Counted from the first letter of the stretch, positions 6,598-15,351 are shown. The stretch: 64,000 nucleotides of DNA from an uncultured Clostridia bacterium (GCA_946407065.1 CAMJMQ010000009.1:1-64000), one strand, 5' to 3'. Notes: generated by a model not told the origin, from the letters alone. Numbers and translations: made by a program.

Positions 6598-7701
6598 ATG
6601 GATAAGCTACAGGAGGCGCGGCTGCAGATCAATGAGGTCGACAAAGAGATGGCGGCGCTGTTTGAACGCCGTATGCAGGCGGCGAAGGTGATCGCCGAGT
6701 ATAAGAAGGAACGCGGTTTGCAGATCTATGACGCAAAGCGTGAGCAGGCGGTGATCGAGAAAAACGCCGCCTTGATCAGGGATCCCGACATCCGCTCCTA
6801 TTATGTGCGGTTTTTGCAAGACGAGATGGCGGTGTCCAAGCAGTATCAGGAGCATATCATCAGCGGCGTGAAGGTCGCCTACAGCGGCATCGAGGGCGCT
6901 TATGCCAACATCGCCGCCAAGCAGATCTTCCCCTACGGCAAGCTGATCTCCTACCGTGATTTCCGTGCCGCGTATGAGGCGGTGGAGAGGGGAGAATGCG
7001 ACTGTTGTGTGCTGCCCATCGAGAACAGCTATGCCGGCGAGGTCGGTCAGGTGATGGATCTGATGTTCCAGGGATCGCTCTTTGTCAACGGGCTCTATAC
7101 CCTCAGAATCACCCACCATCTGTTGGGCGTCCCCGGGGCAAGTGCCAAGGACATCAAAACGGTCGTCAGCCATCCGCAGGCATTGGCGCAGTGCGCGGAA
7201 TACATCCGTGAGCACGGCTATGATACAACGGAGTATGCCAACACCGCAAAGGCGGCGAAGGCGGTCAAGGACGCTTGTGACAGGAGCGTCGCGGCGATCG
7301 CTTCCGCTGAAACGGCGCGGCTGTACGGGCTCGAACAGCTCGACCATGACATCAACGAGAGCGCGTTGAATTCCACCCGATTCGCGGTGTTCTCACGCGT
7401 GGAGAATAAACAGGTGAACACCTCGGGCGACAGCCGCTTCATGCTGATGTTCACCGTCAAGAATGAGGCAGGCGCACTTGCTCAGGCGTTGAATGTGCTG
7501 AGCTCCTACGGCTTCAATATGCGCGCCCTGCGTTCACGCCCGATGAAGGATCTGGCGTGGGAGTATTACTTCTACATTGAGGCAGAGGGTGACGAAACAG
7601 GGCAGAACGGCTCCGATATGCTGCGTCACCTCGGCTTGCACTGCGATAGGCTCAAGGTGGTCGGACATTTCTTTGACGAAGTGATTTTACAAGAGGATTA
7701 A
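6598..7701 (+). CDS. pheA: Bifunctional chorismate mutase / prephenate dehydratase
   Basis: A 367-residue P-protein that converts chorismate to prephenate and then to phenylpyruvate, the Phe branch. Residues 1-90 are an AroQ-type chorismate mutase (LQEARLQINEVDKEMAALFERR, then AAKVIAEYKKERGL). Residues about 95-275 are prephenate dehydratase (VAYSGIEGAYANIAA, LPIENSYAGEVGQVMDL, and NSTRFAVFS containing the catalytic TRF). Residues about 285-367 form the ACT regulatory domain, with GALAQAL and LRSRP corresponding to the GALV and ESRP motifs that bind Phe, so feedback inhibition is expected. ATG 6598 is preferred over 6583 because GGAAGG lies seven bases before it. It is the first gene after the aromatic leader peptide and attenuator. 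Confidence 0.96.
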   Translation: MDKLQEARLQINEVDKEMAALFERRMQAAKVIAEYKKERGLQIYDAKREQAVIEKNAALIRDPDIRSYYVRFLQDEMAVSKQYQEHIISGVKVAYSGIEGAYANIAAKQIFPYGKLISYRDFRAAYEAVERGECDCCVLPIENSYAGEVGQVMDLMFQGSLFVNGLYTLRITHHLLGVPGASAKDIKTVVSHPQALAQCAEYIREHGYDTTEYANTAKAAKAVKDACDRSVAAIASAETARLYGLEQLDHDINESALNSTRFAVFSRVENKQVNTSGDSRFMLMFTVKNEAGALAQALNVLSSYGFNMRALRSRPMKDLAWEYYFYIEAEGDETGQNGSDMLRHLGLHCDRLKVVGHFFDEVILQED

Positions 7702-7707
7702 CAATTT

Positions 7708-7755
7708 GTCATTGCGAGGGCTCGACACGCGTGTCAGCCCGTGGCAATCTCAACT
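7708..7755. repeat. Short GTCATTGCGAGG...GTGGCAATCTCAAC repeat
   Basis: A compact copy of the dispersed repeat, with a small ACACGCGTGT palindrome in the middle. It fills the gap between pheA and aroB. A GTG codon within it opens a longer aroB frame but has no ribosome site. Confidence 0.65.
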
Positions 7756-7773
7756 GATGATAGGATGATTCCA

Positions 7774-8787
7774 ATGAACGTTTTACATATGGATCTGGGC
7801 GCGGACAGCTACGATATCGTGATCGAGCGCGGCGCACTGCAAAAAGCAGGAGAATACCTTGACCTCGACCGCAGGGTGTTGGTCGTGACCGATGACGGCG
7901 TGCCGAAACAGTACGCGCAGACGGTGGCGGCTATGGCAAAGGACGGCATCGTCGTGACCGTGCCGCAGGGTGAGGACAGCAAGAGTATATCGACATTTTC
8001 GGCGATCCTCTCGCGGATGCTCAAAGAGGGCTTTTCGCGCAAGGATGCGGTCGTCGCAGTCGGCGGCGGAGTGGTCGGCGATCTTTCGGGCTTTGTCGCG
8101 GCAAGCTACATGCGCGGCGTCGACTTCTACAATATCCCGACCACGGTGCTCAGTCAGGTGGATTCCTCCATCGGCGGCAAAACGGCGGTGAATCTCGACG
8201 ACATCAAGAATATCGTCGGCGCGTTCTATCAGCCGAAGAAGGTGTTGGTCGATCTTGATCTGCTCGCGACTTTGGACGACCGACTGGTCAGCGAGGGATT
8301 AGCCGAAGCGCTGAAAATGGGCTTGACCTCCGACGCGGAACTATTCGAATTATTCGATAAAGGAAATATAAATAAAAATATGGACGAGATCATCACCCGC
8401 TCTTTGATGATCAAAAAGAACGTCGTGGAGCAGGATGAAAAGGAGCAGGGGCTCAGAAAGATCCTCAACTTCGGTCACACCATCGGACACGGGATCGAAT
8501 CGTATGAGGAACGACATGGATTGTACCACGGCGAGTGCGTCGCGATCGGGATGATCCCGATGGTCAGCGACGAGCTCCGCCCGCGGCTGATTCGGATCTT
8601 GGAAAGCCTGCGGCTCCCGACGGCGGTCGATCTGAGCGCCGATGAGATCTTTGAAGCGATGACCCATGACAAAAAGGGCGAGGGCGACAATGTGACAGTC
8701 ATCGCCGTCCCCGCGCCCGGCAAATATGAGATGAACAAGGTGCGGTTTAAAGACCTGTACCCGATGATCGAAAAGATCACAAAATAA
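7774..8787 (+). CDS. aroB: 3-dehydroquinate synthase
   Basis: A 337-residue NAD-dependent enzyme that cyclises DAHP to 3-dehydroquinate, the second step of the shikimate pathway, in the cytoplasm. The Rossmann part carries VAVGGGVVGDLSGFVAASYMRG and the phosphate-binding TTVLSQVDSSIGGKTAVN. The metal-binding C-terminal domain shows the Zn ligand region LAEALKMG and NFGHTIGHGIE, the signature of AroB. ATG 7774 is preferred because the protein then begins MNVLHMDLGADSYDI, in line with family N-termini, and the longer frame starts within a dispersed repeat. ATG 7765 is a possible alternative. The gene lies between pheA and aroC in the same orientation. Confidence 0.95.
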   Translation: MNVLHMDLGADSYDIVIERGALQKAGEYLDLDRRVLVVTDDGVPKQYAQTVAAMAKDGIVVTVPQGEDSKSISTFSAILSRMLKEGFSRKDAVVAVGGGVVGDLSGFVAASYMRGVDFYNIPTTVLSQVDSSIGGKTAVNLDDIKNIVGAFYQPKKVLVDLDLLATLDDRLVSEGLAEALKMGLTSDAELFELFDKGNINKNMDEIITRSLMIKKNVVEQDEKEQGLRKILNFGHTIGHGIESYEERHGLYHGECVAIGMIPMVSDELRPRLIRILESLRLPTAVDLSADEIFEAMTHDKKGEGDNVTVIAVPAPGKYEMNKVRFKDLYPMIEKITK

Positions 8788-8810
8788 CCTTTTTTGTAGG
8801 GGAGGGGCTT

Positions 8811-9002
8811 TGAGGAGTTGTCCAAATCTGTGATTTGGTTTACAACTCCCATGCAACAGCGCTCCATCGTCGTCACTCGCCGTACTCGATAAGCGTATCC
8901 GGTTGGTACGCTTTGATCTCGTGTGGCGGTTCCTCCTCTCCCCATAACTCGGGGAGTTATGGGGTCCCCTGTATCTGCGATTGGCTAAGCGCCACTGTGC
9001 TC
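8811..9002 (+). repeat. Dispersed structured repeat, copy A (longest copy)
   Basis: Hairpin 1 is GGAGTTGTCCAAATC / GATTTGGTTTACAACTCC. A long-range pair, GCGCT / AGCGC, closes the domain near its end (GATTGGCTAAGCGCC). An additional CCCATAACTC / GAGTTATGGG hairpin at 8941-8963 is shared with copy D. It lies in the untranslated gap between aroB and aroC. Confidence 0.65.
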
Positions 9003-9057
9003 CTCCCGCTTATCAATCGAGTGTGGGCAGAGCCCACAAATTGTAAGGAAGAACGCT

Positions 9058-10164
9058 ATGAAAAATACATTCGGAAACAGTATAGCGATCACACTGTTCG
9101 GCGAGAGCCACGGCGCGCAGATCGGCGCGGTGCTGGACGGCTTAGCGCCGGGCATCAAGATCGATGATGTTTTTATCCGTGCTCAGCTCGATCGTCGCCG
9201 CCCTGTCGGCAAGATCGGCACACAGCGCCATGAGGCGGATGAATATCAGATCGTCAGCGGTGTTTTTGAGGGAAAAACAACCGGCACACCGCTCACGATC
9301 CTGATCCCCAACACCGCCCAGCACAGCAAGGATTATGCCGCGACGCGCTCACTGGCGCGACCCGGTCACGCGGACTATACCGCCTACGCCAAGTACCACG
9401 GCTATGAGGATTATCGCGGCGGCGGTCACTTTTCGGGACGTATCACCGCGGCTTTGGTAGCAGCGGGCGCGATCATGTTATCCGCCCTGCGTGAGAAGGG
9501 GATCGAGATCGGCACGCATATCCGATCCTGCGGCGGTGTTGCGGATGCTGATTTCGGCGACATTAAAGCGGATATCGCCAAGCTCAATGCGCTCGATTTT
9601 GCCGTTTTGGATGAAGAAAAAGGCAATGAGATGAAAGCGGCGATCGAAGCGGTGGCAAAGGACGGCGACAGCATCGGCGGCGTGCTGGAGACGGCTGTCA
9701 TCGGAATGCCCGCGGGTGTCGGTGAGCCGTGGTTCGATACCGTCGAGGGCGTTCTCAGTCACGCGCTGTTCTCCGTACCCGCTGTCAAAGGCGTAGAATT
9801 CGGCGACGCGTTCGCAATGGTGAACGGCAGAGGTTCCGACTACAATGACAACTATTATATTTCTGATAAAGAAATCAAAACAACGACCAATCACAACGGC
9901 GGTGTGAACGGCGGCATCACCAACGGTATGCCCATCATGTTCCGCTGTGCCGTCAAGCCGACGCCGTCCATCTTTAAAGCGCAGGATACGGTCGATTTCA
10001 TCAAAGGCGAAAATTCTGTTTTAGAATTAAAAGGGCGGCATGATCCCGCGGTGATCCACCGCGCGCGTGTTGTGGTGGACAGCGTGACCGCACTGGCATT
10101 GGCGGATCTGTTGGCGCTGCGATACGGAACGGATTGGCTTGTGTCGCGTTGCGACAGTGAATAG
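9058..10164 (+). CDS. aroC: Chorismate synthase
   Basis: A 368-residue FMN-dependent enzyme that removes phosphate from EPSP to give chorismate, the last common step. Family motifs are clear: GESHGAQIGAVLDGLAPG near the start, RRRPVGKIGTQR, SLARPGHADYTA, YEDYRGGGHFSGRITA, and RHDPAVIHRARVVVDSVTALALADLLA near the end. AAGGAAG lies nine bases before ATG 9058. The last codons run into a tract of GTGAATA-like words (10157-10184), so the extreme C-terminus may have been reshaped by repeat DNA. It is the third enzyme gene of the operon, separated from aroB by copy A of the structured repeat. Confidence 0.96.
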   Translation: MKNTFGNSIAITLFGESHGAQIGAVLDGLAPGIKIDDVFIRAQLDRRRPVGKIGTQRHEADEYQIVSGVFEGKTTGTPLTILIPNTAQHSKDYAATRSLARPGHADYTAYAKYHGYEDYRGGGHFSGRITAALVAAGAIMLSALREKGIEIGTHIRSCGGVADADFGDIKADIAKLNALDFAVLDEEKGNEMKAAIEAVAKDGDSIGGVLETAVIGMPAGVGEPWFDTVEGVLSHALFSVPAVKGVEFGDAFAMVNGRGSDYNDNYYISDKEIKTTTNHNGGVNGGITNGMPIMFRCAVKPTPSIFKAQDTVDFIKGENSVLELKGRHDPAVIHRARVVVDSVTALALADLLALRYGTDWLVSRCDSE

Positions 10165-10240
10165 TGAATAATGAATAGTGAATACTTGATGGAGGACTCC
10201 GTCCTCACCTGATTCCTATTTTGGCTAAAGGATAAAAAGT

Positions 10241-11473
10241 ATGGACTACGGATTGATCGGTGAGAAGCTGCCGCACAGCTTTTCCAAAGAGATACATGAG
10301 AAATTGGGATATTACCAATATTCTCTAAAAGAACTAAAAAGAGAAGAATTACAAAATTTTATTCTACAAAAGAATTTTAAAGCGCTCAACGTCACCATTC
10401 CCTACAAGCAGGATGTGATCCCGATCTTAGACGAGATCGATCCTGACGCGCAGGCGATCGGCGCGGTGAATACCATCGTCAACCGCGACGGAATCCTCTG
10501 CGGTTACAATACCGATTTCGGCGGCATGAAGGCGCTGATCGAGCGAGCGGGTGTTGTGATGAAATACAAGAAGGTGCTGATCCTCGGCACGGGCGGAACT
10601 TCGCTGACGGCGAAGGCGGTCTGTGATCGCATGGGCGCGAAAGAGATTCTGCGCGTCAGCCGTCATGCGTGCGAGGGCGCGATTACCTATGAAGAAGCGT
10701 ATGCCGCGCATACCGACGCGGACGTTATCATCAATGCGACCCCCTGCGGGATGTTCCCGCATATCTTTGACTGTCCGATCGACATCGATAGATTCCCGCG
10801 GCTCATCGGTGTGATCGATGTGATCTACAACCCCCTGCAAACGACGTTGGTGTTGAATGCAAAAAAGCGCGGGATCGATACCGAGGGCGGATTGTATATG
10901 CTGGTCGCGCAGGCGGTGTTGGCGGCGGAGAAATTCCTCGGTCGCGAGCTGGACGTCGTCAAGCAGACCAATAAGATCTATGAAGAGATATATTTCGATA
11001 AAAGAAATATAGTGCTGAGCGGTATGCCCGCCTCGGGCAAATCGACCGTCGGAAAGCTCGTTGCCGATCAACTCGGCAGAGAGTTGATCGATACCGACCG
11101 CCTGATCGTGGAGCGCGAGGGGCATATCCCGACTATTTTCACGAAAAAGGGCGAACAATACTTCCGTGATCTGGAGACCTCGGTCATCAAGGAGGTATCC
11201 GCGCTCAGCGGCAAGGTGATCTCCCTCGGCGGCGGCGCGGTGATGCGTCCCGAGAATGTCGAGGCACTGCAGCAAAACGGCGCGATTTTCTTCATCGACC
11301 GATCGCCCGAGTACCTGATCCCGACCGACGACCGACCGCTCGCGGACAAAAAGGATAAGATCCTGCGCCTGTACAAAAAGCGCATCGATACGTATATGAG
11401 TACCGCCGACTTTATCATCGACGGCGACTGCGACCCCGAGGATGTCGCGGATTCTGTGATCAATGGAGAGTAA
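10241..11473 (+). CDS. aroE/aroK: Shikimate dehydrogenase - shikimate kinase fusion
   Basis: A 410-residue two-domain protein. Residues 1-255 are shikimate dehydrogenase: GEKLPHSFSKEIHE, the catalytic-lysine motif NVTIPYKQDV, GAVNTIVNRDG, NTDFGG, the NADP loop LGTGGTS and INATPCGM. Residues from about 258 are shikimate kinase: the Walker A motif GMPASGKSTVG, DTDRLI, GEQYFRDLE, VISLGGGAV and DDRPLA. The fusion would carry out two successive reactions, 3-dehydroshikimate to shikimate to shikimate-3-phosphate. Most bacteria encode these separately; the reading frame is unbroken through the joint (YEEIYFDKRNIVLSG). The kinase part looks full length. The stop is followed after one base by the aroQ ATG. 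Confidence 0.95.
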   Translation: MDYGLIGEKLPHSFSKEIHEKLGYYQYSLKELKREELQNFILQKNFKALNVTIPYKQDVIPILDEIDPDAQAIGAVNTIVNRDGILCGYNTDFGGMKALIERAGVVMKYKKVLILGTGGTSLTAKAVCDRMGAKEILRVSRHACEGAITYEEAYAAHTDADVIINATPCGMFPHIFDCPIDIDRFPRLIGVIDVIYNPLQTTLVLNAKKRGIDTEGGLYMLVAQAVLAAEKFLGRELDVVKQTNKIYEEIYFDKRNIVLSGMPASGKSTVGKLVADQLGRELIDTDRLIVEREGHIPTIFTKKGEQYFRDLETSVIKEVSALSGKVISLGGGAVMRPENVEALQQNGAIFFIDRSPEYLIPTDDRPLADKKDKILRLYKKRIDTYMSTADFIIDGDCDPEDVADSVINGE

Positions 11474-11474
11474 T

Positions 11475-11909
11475 ATGAAAATATTGGTAATCAACGGGCC
11501 GAATCTGAATATGCTCGGGATCCGTGAACCGGAGCTTTACGGCAGGACGACCTATGCCGTTCTTTGCGCGTTGATCGAGGATCATGCAGAGAAGATCGGT
11601 GTTGAAGTCGAACTGTATCAGAGCAATCACGAAGGCGATCTGGTCGATCACATACAAAAAGCGTATAACAGGATCGACGGTATCGTCATCAACCCCGGCG
11701 CGTATACCCACACCAGTGTCGCCATCCTCGACGCACTCAAGGCGGTGTCGATCCCCGCGGTGGAGGTGCATATCTCCGAGGTGGATAAGCGCGAAGAATT
11801 CCGGCAGATCAGCTATGTGCGGCTCGCGTGTATCGCAACGATCACGGGTCACGGAATCGACGGCTACCTGGAAGCGATGGACATTTTGAGGGAACGCTAT
11901 GCAGGTTGA
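11475..11909 (+). CDS. aroQ: Type II 3-dehydroquinate dehydratase
   Basis: A 144-residue protein, the standard size for the dodecameric type II enzyme that dehydrates 3-dehydroquinate to 3-dehydroshikimate. Motifs: LVINGPNLNMLGIREPELYG (catalytic Arg and Tyr region), YQSNHEGDLVDHI, INPGAYTHTSVAI, and EVHISEVDKREEFR with the catalytic His. ATG 11475 is chosen over 11463 because GGAG lies six bases before it and it starts one base after the aroE/K stop. The 3' end overlaps aroA by 11 bases, which suggests translational coupling. Confidence 0.96.
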   Translation: MKILVINGPNLNMLGIREPELYGRTTYAVLCALIEDHAEKIGVEVELYQSNHEGDLVDHIQKAYNRIDGIVINPGAYTHTSVAILDALKAVSIPAVEVHISEVDKREEFRQISYVRLACIATITGHGIDGYLEAMDILRERYAG

Positions 11910-13176
11910 GATCAAGCCGTCTGTACTCCACGGCACGGTCACAGCGCCGCCGTCCAAGAGCATGGCGCATCGTCTGCTGATCGGCGCCGGACTGAGCGAG
12001 GGCGAGAGTACCGTCAGACGGTTGGCGTTCTCACAGGATGTGAAGGCGACGATCGACTGCCTGACGGCGTTGGGCGCAGTGATAAAGCTCGACGGCGATA
12101 CGGCGTTTGTCAAAGGGACGGATGTACGGAAGACCATCGGAAAAACCGCTGTGCTCCGCTGTAACGAATGCGGCAGTACCCTGCGCTTTTTCACGCCCCT
12201 GTGTATGCTCGGCGTGGAAGAGAGGGTGCTCACCGGCAGTCCCTATCTAATGACCCGTCCGATGGATGTGTATGAGCAGATCGCCTGCGATCAGGGCATT
12301 CGCTTTGAAAAAGCAAGCGATCATCTTACTGTGCAGGGAACTTTGCAAAGCGGCGTCTATGAGGTAGCGGGCAATATCAGCTCCCAGTTTATTTCGGGGC
12401 TGTTGTTCACACTGCCTCTGCTCGACGGCGACAGCGAGATCCATATCCTGAAGCCCGTGGAGAGCAAGCCGTATATCGATATGACGGTCGCGGCGCTGAA
12501 AGAGTTCGGTATTCAAATAGAGTATAGCAACCCTCAGTCGCGTAACACAAGTGTCCGCGACAGCTCCCTTAGGAAAGGGAGCCTCTCGATAATCTATCGG
12601 ATCAAAGGGAATCAGCATTATCATCCCGCGGATGTGACCGTCGAGGGCGATTACTCCAACGCGGCGTTTTTTGAAGCGCTCAACTATGCAGGCTCATCGG
12701 TCAAGATCGACGGCTTGATGGAGGATACCCTGCAGGGCGACAGTGTATATAAAATTCTTTATGAGAATATTAAAAACGGGATCGATCCGATCGATATCGC
12801 AGATTGTCCCGATCTGGGGCCGATATTGTTCGCTGTAGCGGCATTGTGCGGCGGCGCGAGGTTCATCGGAACCCGTCGTCTGCGGATCAAGGAAAGTGAC
12901 CGCGCGAACGCGATGCGGCAGGAGCTGGAAAAATTCGGTATCGACGTCGAGGTAGGGGAGAACGAAGTGATCGTCCACAGCGGAACGCTCCGTCGGCCGA
13001 CCACGATACTCAGCGCTCACGGCGATCATCGGATCGTGATGGCGCTGAGTGTACTGCTGACCGTGACAGGCGGCGTGATCGACGGCGCGGAAGCGGTGAA
13101 CAAGAGCTTCCCCGACTTCTTTGAAAAAATGCAAAAACTAGGTGCAGAGGTGCAAATAAATGGAATGGATCAGTAA
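11899..13176 (+). CDS. aroA: 3-phosphoshikimate 1-carboxyvinyltransferase (EPSP synthase)
   Basis: A 425-residue enzyme that transfers enolpyruvyl from PEP to shikimate-3-phosphate. Motifs: PPSKSMAHRLLIGAGLSEG (residues 17-35), RCNECGSTLRFFTPL, SSQFISGLLFTLPLL, VEGDYSNAAFF, RLRIKESDRANAM, HGDHRIVMAL and NKSFPDFFEKM. The catalytic Asp/Glu and Lys of the family are present. Odd feature: between LKEFGIQIEY and IYRIKGNQHY there are about 20 extra residues (SNPQSRNTSVRDSSLRKGSL) whose DNA, 12531-12585, is a copy of the dispersed palindromic repeat seen at 6141-6192. The frame stays open, and the insertion falls in a surface loop region of the family. The gene overlaps aroQ by 11 and tyrA by 17 bases. 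Confidence 0.95.
   Translation: MQVEIKPSVLHGTVTAPPSKSMAHRLLIGAGLSEGESTVRRLAFSQDVKATIDCLTALGAVIKLDGDTAFVKGTDVRKTIGKTAVLRCNECGSTLRFFTPLCMLGVEERVLTGSPYLMTRPMDVYEQIACDQGIRFEKASDHLTVQGTLQSGVYEVAGNISSQFISGLLFTLPLLDGDSEIHILKPVESKPYIDMTVAALKEFGIQIEYSNPQSRNTSVRDSSLRKGSLSIIYRIKGNQHYHPADVTVEGDYSNAAFFEALNYAGSSVKIDGLMEDTLQGDSVYKILYENIKNGIDPIDIADCPDLGPILFAVAALCGGARFIGTRRLRIKESDRANAMRQELEKFGIDVEVGENEVIVHSGTLRRPTTILSAHGDHRIVMALSVLLTVTGGVIDGAEAVNKSFPDFFEKMQKLGAEVQINGMDQ
12531..12585. repeat. Palindromic repeat inserted in-frame within aroA
   Basis: CCCTCAGTCGCG ... CGCGACAGCTCCC TTAGGAAAGGGAGCC forms the same stem types as the intergenic repeat at 6141-6192 (CCTCCCTTAGGAAGGGGAGG). It interrupts an otherwise conserved protein but keeps the frame. 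Confidence 0.7.
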
Positions 13177-14014
13177 TTCAAGAATACTCATCGTCGGTCT
13201 CGGTTTGATCGGCGGCAGCTACGCCAAGGCGCTCAAACGCCTCGGCTATCATATCACCGCCATCGAAAAGCGGCAGTCGGCGATCGACTACGCGCTGGAG
13301 CATCACATTATTGACGATGGCTCTGTCACCGTGGATCGCGAGATCGTCGGCTCAGCCGACGCGGTGATCTTCGGTCTGTATCCGAACGTGTTCAAGGAAT
13401 GGATCGCGCAGTATCAGGATTATCTCAAGCCCGGCGCGATGCTCACCGACGTGACCGGCGTGAAGAGCTGTATCGTCTATGACATCCAAAATATGCTGCG
13501 GGATGACGTCGAGTTCATCGCGTCCCACCCGATGGCGGGTCGTGAGGTCTACGGCGTAGAGAACGCCGATGACAGGATCTTCCGCGACGCGAACTTCATC
13601 ATCGTGCCGACGGACAGGAACACCCCTGAGGGGATCCGATGGGTCGGCGGACTGGCGAGGATCATCGGCTTCTCGCGTATCTCCGTGCTCTCACCCGAGG
13701 AACATGACGAAATGATCGGCTATCTGTCACAGCTGACCCACTGTATCGCGGTATCGCTGATGACCTGCTCCGACAACGAGCATCTGGTGGATTACACCGG
13801 CGACAGCTTCCGCGATCTGACCCGTATCGCCAACATCAATGACCTGATGTGGAGCGAGCTGTTTATGCTCAACCGTGAGCCGCTGTTGAAGTACATGGAT
13901 ATCTTTCTCGGCGAGTTTGCCGCCCTGCGCGATATGATCCGAGACGGCAGGGTGGAGGAACTCAGAGAGAAGATGCGGCTGAGCACTAAGAGAAGAGCGT
14001 ATTTTAATAAGTAA
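13160..14014 (+). CDS. tyrA: Prephenate dehydrogenase
   Basis: A 284-residue NAD(P)-dependent enzyme that oxidises prephenate to 4-hydroxyphenylpyruvate, the Tyr branch. The dinucleotide-binding loop is VGLGLIGGSYAKAL (residues 12-25). Other family motifs are DVTGVKS, ASHPMAGREVYGVENAD (catalytic His in SHPMAG), LSPEEHDEMIGYLSQLTH and GDSFRDLTRIA. There is no C-terminal ACT domain, so feedback control by Tyr is not evident in the sequence and may rest on the operon attenuator. It starts inside aroA (17-base overlap), with GTGCAAATAA upstream giving only a weak ribosome site, so coupling to aroA translation is likely. Confidence 0.94.
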   Translation: MEWISNSRILIVGLGLIGGSYAKALKRLGYHITAIEKRQSAIDYALEHHIIDDGSVTVDREIVGSADAVIFGLYPNVFKEWIAQYQDYLKPGAMLTDVTGVKSCIVYDIQNMLRDDVEFIASHPMAGREVYGVENADDRIFRDANFIIVPTDRNTPEGIRWVGGLARIIGFSRISVLSPEEHDEMIGYLSQLTHCIAVSLMTCSDNEHLVDYTGDSFRDLTRIANINDLMWSELFMLNREPLLKYMDIFLGEFAALRDMIRDGRVEELREKMRLSTKRRAYFNK

Positions 14015-14024
14015 GGCAACCTGA

Positions 14025-14175
14025 TTGTAGGGGAGGGTCTTGACCCTCCCAAGCGGACAACAGTATTGTCCGCAGAGAAAGCATCCAAATATTTCTTTCT
14101 CGTTTCCAATAGATGATAAGTGAGATCATTGTCGCCTTGCGGCGAACGGGAGGGTCGAGACCCTCCCCTACACAA
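14025..14175. repeat. Inverted-repeat element between tyrA and aroF
   Basis: The ends (14025-14050 and 14148-14175) are inverted copies carrying TGTAGGGGAGGGTCTTGACC, and each is itself a palindrome (GGGAGGGTC/GACCCTCCC). Between them is a GCGGACAA / TTGTCCGC hairpin. The layout resembles a small non-autonomous mobile repeat. No coding region is evident, and the element may shape operon mRNA stability. Confidence 0.65.
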
Positions 14176-14202
14176 TACTGTGATAAAGGAAGGTGTATTG
14201 TT

Positions 14203-15237
14203 ATGAACATGAACATGGAATTTGAGCGCAAGCTGACCATCCCGATGGAGGTCAAGAAGATGTACCCCCTCGACGACGAGCTCAGACAGATTGTCACTGA
14301 TCGGGAGAAGCAGGTGCAGGATATCTTTGCAGGCAAGGATGATCGCATCGTGCTGATCATCGGCCCCTGCTCCGCCGACAGAGAGGACAGTGTGTTGGAT
14401 TATATCAGCCGCCTGAGAAAGGTGCAGGACAAGGTGGAGGACAAGATCTTCATCATCCCGCGCATCTATACCAATAAGCCGCGTACCACGGGCGCGGGCT
14501 ACAAAGGCATGCTCCATCAGCCCGATCCCGAAAAGAAGCCCGATATGTTCAAGGGCATCGTCGCGATCCGCTCCATGCACATCCGCGCCTTGAAGGAGAC
14601 CGGCTTCTCCTGCGCGGATGAGATGCTCTATCCCGAGAACCACCGCTATCTCGATGACATCCTCTGCTATGTCGCGGTCGGCGCCAGATCGGTCGAGAAC
14701 CAGCAGCACCGTCTGGTGTCCTCGGGGCTGGATATCCCCGTCGGCATGAAGAACCCCACCGGCGGCGACCTGTCGGTCATGATGAACTCCATCACCGCCG
14801 CGCAGCACGGTCATACCTTCATCTACCGCGGCTGGGAGGTGCAGTCCCACGGCAATCCCTACGCGCACGCGATCCTGCGCGGCTACATGAACAAGCACGG
14901 CGAGAGCCTGCCGAACTATCACTATGAGGATATGACGCACCTGCTGCGCCTGTACGCCTCGGGCATGTTCAAAAATCCCGCATGTATCATCGACACCAAC
15001 CATTCTAACTCCGGCAAGAATCCCTTTGAACAGCCGCGTATCGTCAAGGAGGTCATGGCGGCACGCCGCTATAACAAGGAGCTCGAGCGCATGGTCAAGG
15101 GCTTCATGATCGAGAGCTACATCGAGGACGGCAATCAGGCAATCGACGGTGGCTGCTACGGCAAATCTATCACCGACCCGTGTCTTGGATGGGACAAGAC
15201 CGAGCGAATGATCCTCGATCTCGCCGATATGGTATGA
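14203..15237 (+). CDS. aroF: 3-deoxy-7-phosphoheptulonate (DAHP) synthase, class I
   Basis: A 344-residue enzyme condensing PEP and erythrose-4-phosphate, the committed step of the shikimate pathway. It matches the AroG/F/H type: LIIGPCSADRED, the KPRTTGAGYKGMLHQPDP motif, GARSVENQQHR, GMKNPTGGDLSVMMN and DTNHSNSGKNPFEQP (metal-binding His and Asp). ATG 14203 is chosen because AAAGGAAGG lies ten bases upstream; the longer frame would start inside the inverted-repeat element. It is the last gene of the operon and is followed by a strong terminator at 15352. Allosteric end-product specificity (Phe or Tyr) cannot be read from sequence. Gene letter assigned by family only. Confidence 0.95.
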   Translation: MNMNMEFERKLTIPMEVKKMYPLDDELRQIVTDREKQVQDIFAGKDDRIVLIIGPCSADREDSVLDYISRLRKVQDKVEDKIFIIPRIYTNKPRTTGAGYKGMLHQPDPEKKPDMFKGIVAIRSMHIRALKETGFSCADEMLYPENHRYLDDILCYVAVGARSVENQQHRLVSSGLDIPVGMKNPTGGDLSVMMNSITAAQHGHTFIYRGWEVQSHGNPYAHAILRGYMNKHGESLPNYHYEDMTHLLRLYASGMFKNPACIIDTNHSNSGKNPFEQPRIVKEVMAARRYNKELERMVKGFMIESYIEDGNQAIDGGCYGKSITDPCLGWDKTERMILDLADMV

Positions 15238-15351
15238 TAACGGTCTGTTCGGATTCGTTGTAGGGTACGGCGCTTGCCGACGTACCGAGACCGACCCGAG
15301 CGGCAAAGTGATTTAAAATCGAATCATTCGAAATTAATAATAGTTTTAAAG

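Noticed and set aside
10427..11494. 355-codon minus-strand ORF opposite aroE/K
   Set aside because: Antisense shadow of a fully recognised fusion enzyme.
13792..15306. 504-codon minus-strand ORF opposite tyrA and aroF
   Set aside because: It runs antisense to two well-recognised enzymes and crosses the inverted-repeat element; the length reflects codon bias of the real genes.
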